A DNA stretch of 64,000 nucleotides, from NCBI RefSeq assembly GCF_000224005.2, contig NZ_CP007031.1, positions 545,501 to 609,500 on the forward strand, in the 5' to 3' direction. Positions 61,278 to 64,000 of the stretch are shown piece after piece (the stretch's first letter is position 1; each line of letters begins with the position of its first letter). The notes under the pieces are model-generated. The model worked only from the letters and a program-made list of their open reading frames with translations. It searched no databases and was not told where the DNA came from. A program made the position numbers and the translations under genes. Origin of the DNA: Marichromatium purpuratum 984. GTDB lineage: Bacteria; Pseudomonadota; Gammaproteobacteria; Chromatiales; Chromatiaceae.

Positions 61278-62282
61278 ATGATGCTGCGGATGTTCATCAC
61301 TGGGGTACTGTTGCTGCTGCCGGAACTGGTCGGCGCCGAGTCGCCCCTGCCGGTGACCACGGTCGAGCTGGAGGCGGTGCTGGTGCATCCGGTGCGCGAG
61401 GCGCCGGCCGAGGCGGTGGCACTCAACGACACCCGGCTCGGCGCCGAGATCAACGGGGTGATCGCCGCGATCGATGTGGCCGTCGGCGATCGGGTCGAGC
61501 GCGGTCAGGTCCTTGCCCGGGTCGACTGCACCCCGCACCGCATCGAGGTCGCCCGCGCTCGCGCCGCGCTCGATGCCGGACGCGCCACCCTGGAGTTCAG
61601 CGAGCTGCAGCTCGACAACGCGCGTCGGCTCTCGGAGCGGCGCAGCATCTCCCAGGAAGAACTCGACAAGCGCGAGGCTGACGCCCGTACCCGCAAGGCC
61701 GAACTCGACCGGCTCCAGGCTGCGCTCGACGCCGCCGGATACACCGCTTCTAAGTGCACCATCGCCGCGCCACTCAATGCGGTGGTGATCGAGCGTATCG
61801 CCAGCGTCGGCGACTATGCGGTGCCCGGCACCCAGATCCTGCGCCTGCTCGACGACGAGAACGTCGAGGTCAGCGCCAAGGTCCAGGAACAGGACCTCGA
61901 CGGTCTGGAGGCCGCCGCCGAGGTGCGCTTCACCGGCCGGCTGCGCGATCATCCGGTGCGGTTGCGCACCGTGCTGCCGCTGCTCGAGCGGCGGCTGCGC
62001 ACCTATGAGGTCCGGCTGAGATTCACCGCCGAGCCGGCACCACCGGGTGCTGCTGGGCGGTTGCGCTGGCGGGTCGGCGGCGGGCGCATCCCCGCCGATC
62101 TGCTGGTGCAGCGCGACGGTGGTCTCGGGGTGTTCGTGCTTGCCGACGGCCACGCACGCTTCCAGCCGCTGCCCGAGGCGCGTGCGGGCCACCCGGCGGC
62201 CACCGGCCTGGCACCGACCACCCGGCTGATCGTCGACGGGCGCTTCCGGGTCGAGGACGGTCAGGCGGTGACGGTGGACTGA
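61278..62282 (+). CDS. RND efflux periplasmic adaptor
   Basis: A 334-residue membrane-fusion protein. A signal peptide (about 1-20) precedes a lipoyl-type half-motif (NGVIAAIDVAVGDRVERGQVLARV, about 57-80), a coiled coil (about 90-150) and the matching half-motif (IAAPLNAVVIERIASVGDYA). It links the RND pump to an outer-membrane channel, which is not in the window. AGGG precedes the ATG by 7 bases. The pump gene follows after 7 bases. Confidence 0.92.
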   Translation: MMLRMFITGVLLLLPELVGAESPLPVTTVELEAVLVHPVREAPAEAVALNDTRLGAEINGVIAAIDVAVGDRVERGQVLARVDCTPHRIEVARARAALDAGRATLEFSELQLDNARRLSERRSISQEELDKREADARTRKAELDRLQAALDAAGYTASKCTIAAPLNAVVIERIASVGDYAVPGTQILRLLDDENVEVSAKVQEQDLDGLEAAAEVRFTGRLRDHPVRLRTVLPLLERRLRTYEVRLRFTAEPAPPGAAGRLRWRVGGGRIPADLLVQRDGGLGVFVLADGHARFQPLPEARAGHPAATGLAPTTRLIVDGRFRVEDGQAVTVD

Positions 62283-62289
62283 GACGACC

Positions 62290-64000
62290 ATGTTCGCGCA
62301 GCTGATCCGCAATCACGTCCTCACCAACCTGACCTTTCTGCTGGTGGTGGTGCTCGGCGCCATCGCCTATCTGCAGCTGCCGCGCGAGCAGGATCCGAGC
62401 GTCAACTTCAACTGGGTGACGGTGCGGGTGATCTGGCCCGGCGCCTCGGCCGAGGACATCGAGACCCGGGTGACCGAACCGCTGGAGGAGGGCATCGAGC
62501 GGGTCGACGACACCAAGTTCGTCAGCAGCAACAGCCGTCAGGGGATCGCCTTCATCCTGGTGCGCTTCGAGGATATCGGCCCCGATGCCTTCGACAAGCG
62601 CATGGACGACCTCAGACGCGAGATCCAGAGCCAGCTGCGCGAGCTGCCGGCCGAGGCGCGCCAGCCCGAGATCGTCGAGGTCAGCAGCGCCAACGCCTTT
62701 CCCACCGCCACCCTGGCGCTGGTGGGGCGCGCCGCCGACGAGCAGCTGCGCCGCTCGGCGGTGCAGGTACGCAAGGACCTGCAGCGGATGTCCGGGGTCG
62801 ATCGGGTCGAGACCATCGGTCAGACCGACCCCGAACTGCAGGTCGATTTCTCCCCCGAGCAGCTGGTCGGGCTCGGCGTCTCACCGGTCGATCTCGCCGA
62901 CACCGTTACCGCCTATTTCCGCGACCTCGCCGCCGGCAGTATCTCGCTGGGCGATCAGCAGTGGTTCGTGCGCGTGGTCGGCACCAGTGACGATCCGCGC
63001 TATCTCGAGGACCTGCCGATCGTCACCGCGCTCGGCGAGCTGCCGCTGCGCTCGGTGGCCGAGATCGTGCGCGGTCACGACGAGCCCGACCAACTGGTAC
63101 GCTACGGCGGTCGTCCGGGGGTGCTGCTGTCGGTGTTCAAGGCCGACCAGATCAACAACATCGAGCTGCTCGCGCGCATCCGCGACTACATGGAGGGGGT
63201 CAACACCGGGTTCGCCACCCTGGGCCTGGAGCTGGTGCTGCTCGAGGACCAGACCCTGGCCACCCAGCACGCGGTGCGGGTGATGGAGCGCAACGCCCTG
63301 GTCGGGCTGGCGCTGGTGCTGGTGATGGTATGGCTGTTCCTCGGCCTGCGGGTGGCGGTGCTCACCAGCATCGGCATCCCTTTCGTGCTCGGCGGGGTGT
63401 TCATCCTGCTCGCGCTGTTCGGTCAGACACTCAACTCGACCACCCTGCTGGCGGTGGTGATCAGTCTGGGGATGCTGGTCGACGACGCGGTGGTGGTGGT
63501 CGAGGCGATCTACTACAAGCTGCGTGAGGGCTACGAGGGGGTGGCTGCCGCCCTCGCCGGGTTGCAGGAGGTGGCGGTGCCGGTGGGCTCGGCGGTGCTC
63601 ACCACCATCGCCGCCTTCCTGCCGCTGATGCTGATACCCGGGGTGCTCGGCGACTACATGAAGTTCGTCCCTGCGGTGGTCACCCTGGCGCTGTTGATCA
63701 GTCTGGTCGAGGCCTATTGGATGCTGCCGAGCCACATGCTCGAGGCGCGTGTCGATCCCGGTCATCCCGGCAAGGTACAGCGCGCCCGACTGCGCGCCAC
63801 CGACTGGTTGCGGCGGCGCTTCGCGCGGGCGCTGGTGCGTTTTCTCGGGCTACGCTGGTGGATCGCCCCGCTCGGCGTGGTGCTGCTCGGTGGTGCGGTG
63901 GCGATGGTCGGCGGCGGTCTGGTGCGGGTCGACTATTTCGCCACCGATCTCTATCGGTTGTTCTACATCAACGTCGAGATGCCGCCCGGCACCAAGGTCG
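62290..64000 (+). CDS. RND family efflux pump, truncated at the window end
   Basis: The first 570 residues of an inner-membrane RND transporter, usually about 1,020 long. A first helix (about 10-30) is followed by periplasmic PREQDPSVNFNWVTVRVIWP, WPGASAEDIE, and then helices with ISLGMLVDDAVVVVEAI (about residues 390-412), the proton-relay region of the family. Charged Asp-Asp is intact. The 3' half lies beyond the window. Substrate (drug or metal) is not decidable; the sequence is closer to HAE1 than to the heavy-metal type. Confidence 0.94.
   Translation, partial: MFAQLIRNHVLTNLTFLLVVVLGAIAYLQLPREQDPSVNFNWVTVRVIWPGASAEDIETRVTEPLEEGIERVDDTKFVSSNSRQGIAFILVRFEDIGPDAFDKRMDDLRREIQSQLRELPAEARQPEIVEVSSANAFPTATLALVGRAADEQLRRSAVQVRKDLQRMSGVDRVETIGQTDPELQVDFSPEQLVGLGVSPVDLADTVTAYFRDLAAGSISLGDQQWFVRVVGTSDDPRYLEDLPIVTALGELPLRSVAEIVRGHDEPDQLVRYGGRPGVLLSVFKADQINNIELLARIRDYMEGVNTGFATLGLELVLLEDQTLATQHAVRVMERNALVGLALVLVMVWLFLGLRVAVLTSIGIPFVLGGVFILLALFGQTLNSTTLLAVVISLGMLVDDAVVVVEAIYYKLREGYEGVAAALAGLQEVAVPVGSAVLTTIAAFLPLMLIPGVLGDYMKFVPAVVTLALLISLVEAYWMLPSHMLEARVDPGHPGKVQRARLRATDWLRRRFARALVRFLGLRWWIAPLGVVLLGGAVAMVGGGLVRVDYFATDLYRLFYINVEMPPGTKV

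Overview
The window is high-GC gammaproteobacterial chromosome, most likely from a purple sulfur bacterium (Chromatiaceae). Three things point there: a natural TsdB-TsdA thiosulfate dehydrogenase fusion of the kind described from Marichromatium purpuratum, a secreted Gly/Tyr-rich protein of the sulfur-globule envelope type, and the gammaproteobacterial core order pyrG-kdsA-eno-ftsB-ispD-ispF-truD. Marichromatium or a close relative is my best guess; this is inference from gene content, not a database match. There is no phage, insertion sequence or integron; nearly everything is housekeeping and energy metabolism.

Layout. 1-7.9 kb: the tail of a PHB-type esterase, cytochrome b561 plus the tetraheme TsdBA fusion, murU and a SulP anion transporter, a small unknown protein with exonuclease III, and glutamate racemase behind a heptanucleotide-repeat element. 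8-15 kb: a DUF559 protein, a 52-bp tandem-repeat element, MtaB, tRNA-Ser(CGA), cell-wall enzymes (LdtA-like, MltD) and the methyltransferase-rnhA-dnaQ cluster. 15-23 kb: fnr with a perfect FNR box in its own leader, the sulfur-globule protein gene with promoter and terminator, then pyrG to truD. 23-29 kb: a tightly coupled CHASE/PAS histidine kinase, single-domain response regulator and a 1115-residue REC-REC-PAS-GAF-PAS-GGDEF-EAL protein. 29-34 kb: cbiM-cbiQ without an ATPase, a Mla-type lipid ABC system (permease, ATPase, MCE protein), a 43-residue secreted or membrane peptide gene and an unknown membrane protein.

34-45 kb: two feoA genes, feoB and feoC behind a Fur box; a DUF2177 protein, an alpha/beta hydrolase, ribF, murJ, rpsT, lgt and smrB. 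Two more heptanucleotide elements lie here. 44.7-48.5 kb: surE-nlpD-rpoS (no pcm) and a zinc-ribbon/Sel1 protein. 48.9-57 kb: the complete ccoNOQP-ccoGHIS set for a cbb3-type cytochrome oxidase and its assembly. 57-64 kb: an ammonium transporter fused to a chemotaxis signalling domain behind a sigma-54-type promoter, a LemA/GIDE pair with an EF-hand, and an RND efflux adaptor with its truncated pump gene.

How it works together: the cluster content fits a microaerobic or anaerobic sulfur oxidizer. TsdBA and the cytochrome b561 handle thiosulfate electrons, the sulfur-globule protein coats stored sulfur, FNR senses oxygen, Feo imports ferrous iron and cbb3 oxidase respires at low oxygen. The most unusual items are the Amt-MCP fusion, the TsdBA fusion with b561, the heptanucleotide inverted-repeat elements in three intergenic regions, and the 21.5-kb block that separates truD from surE.
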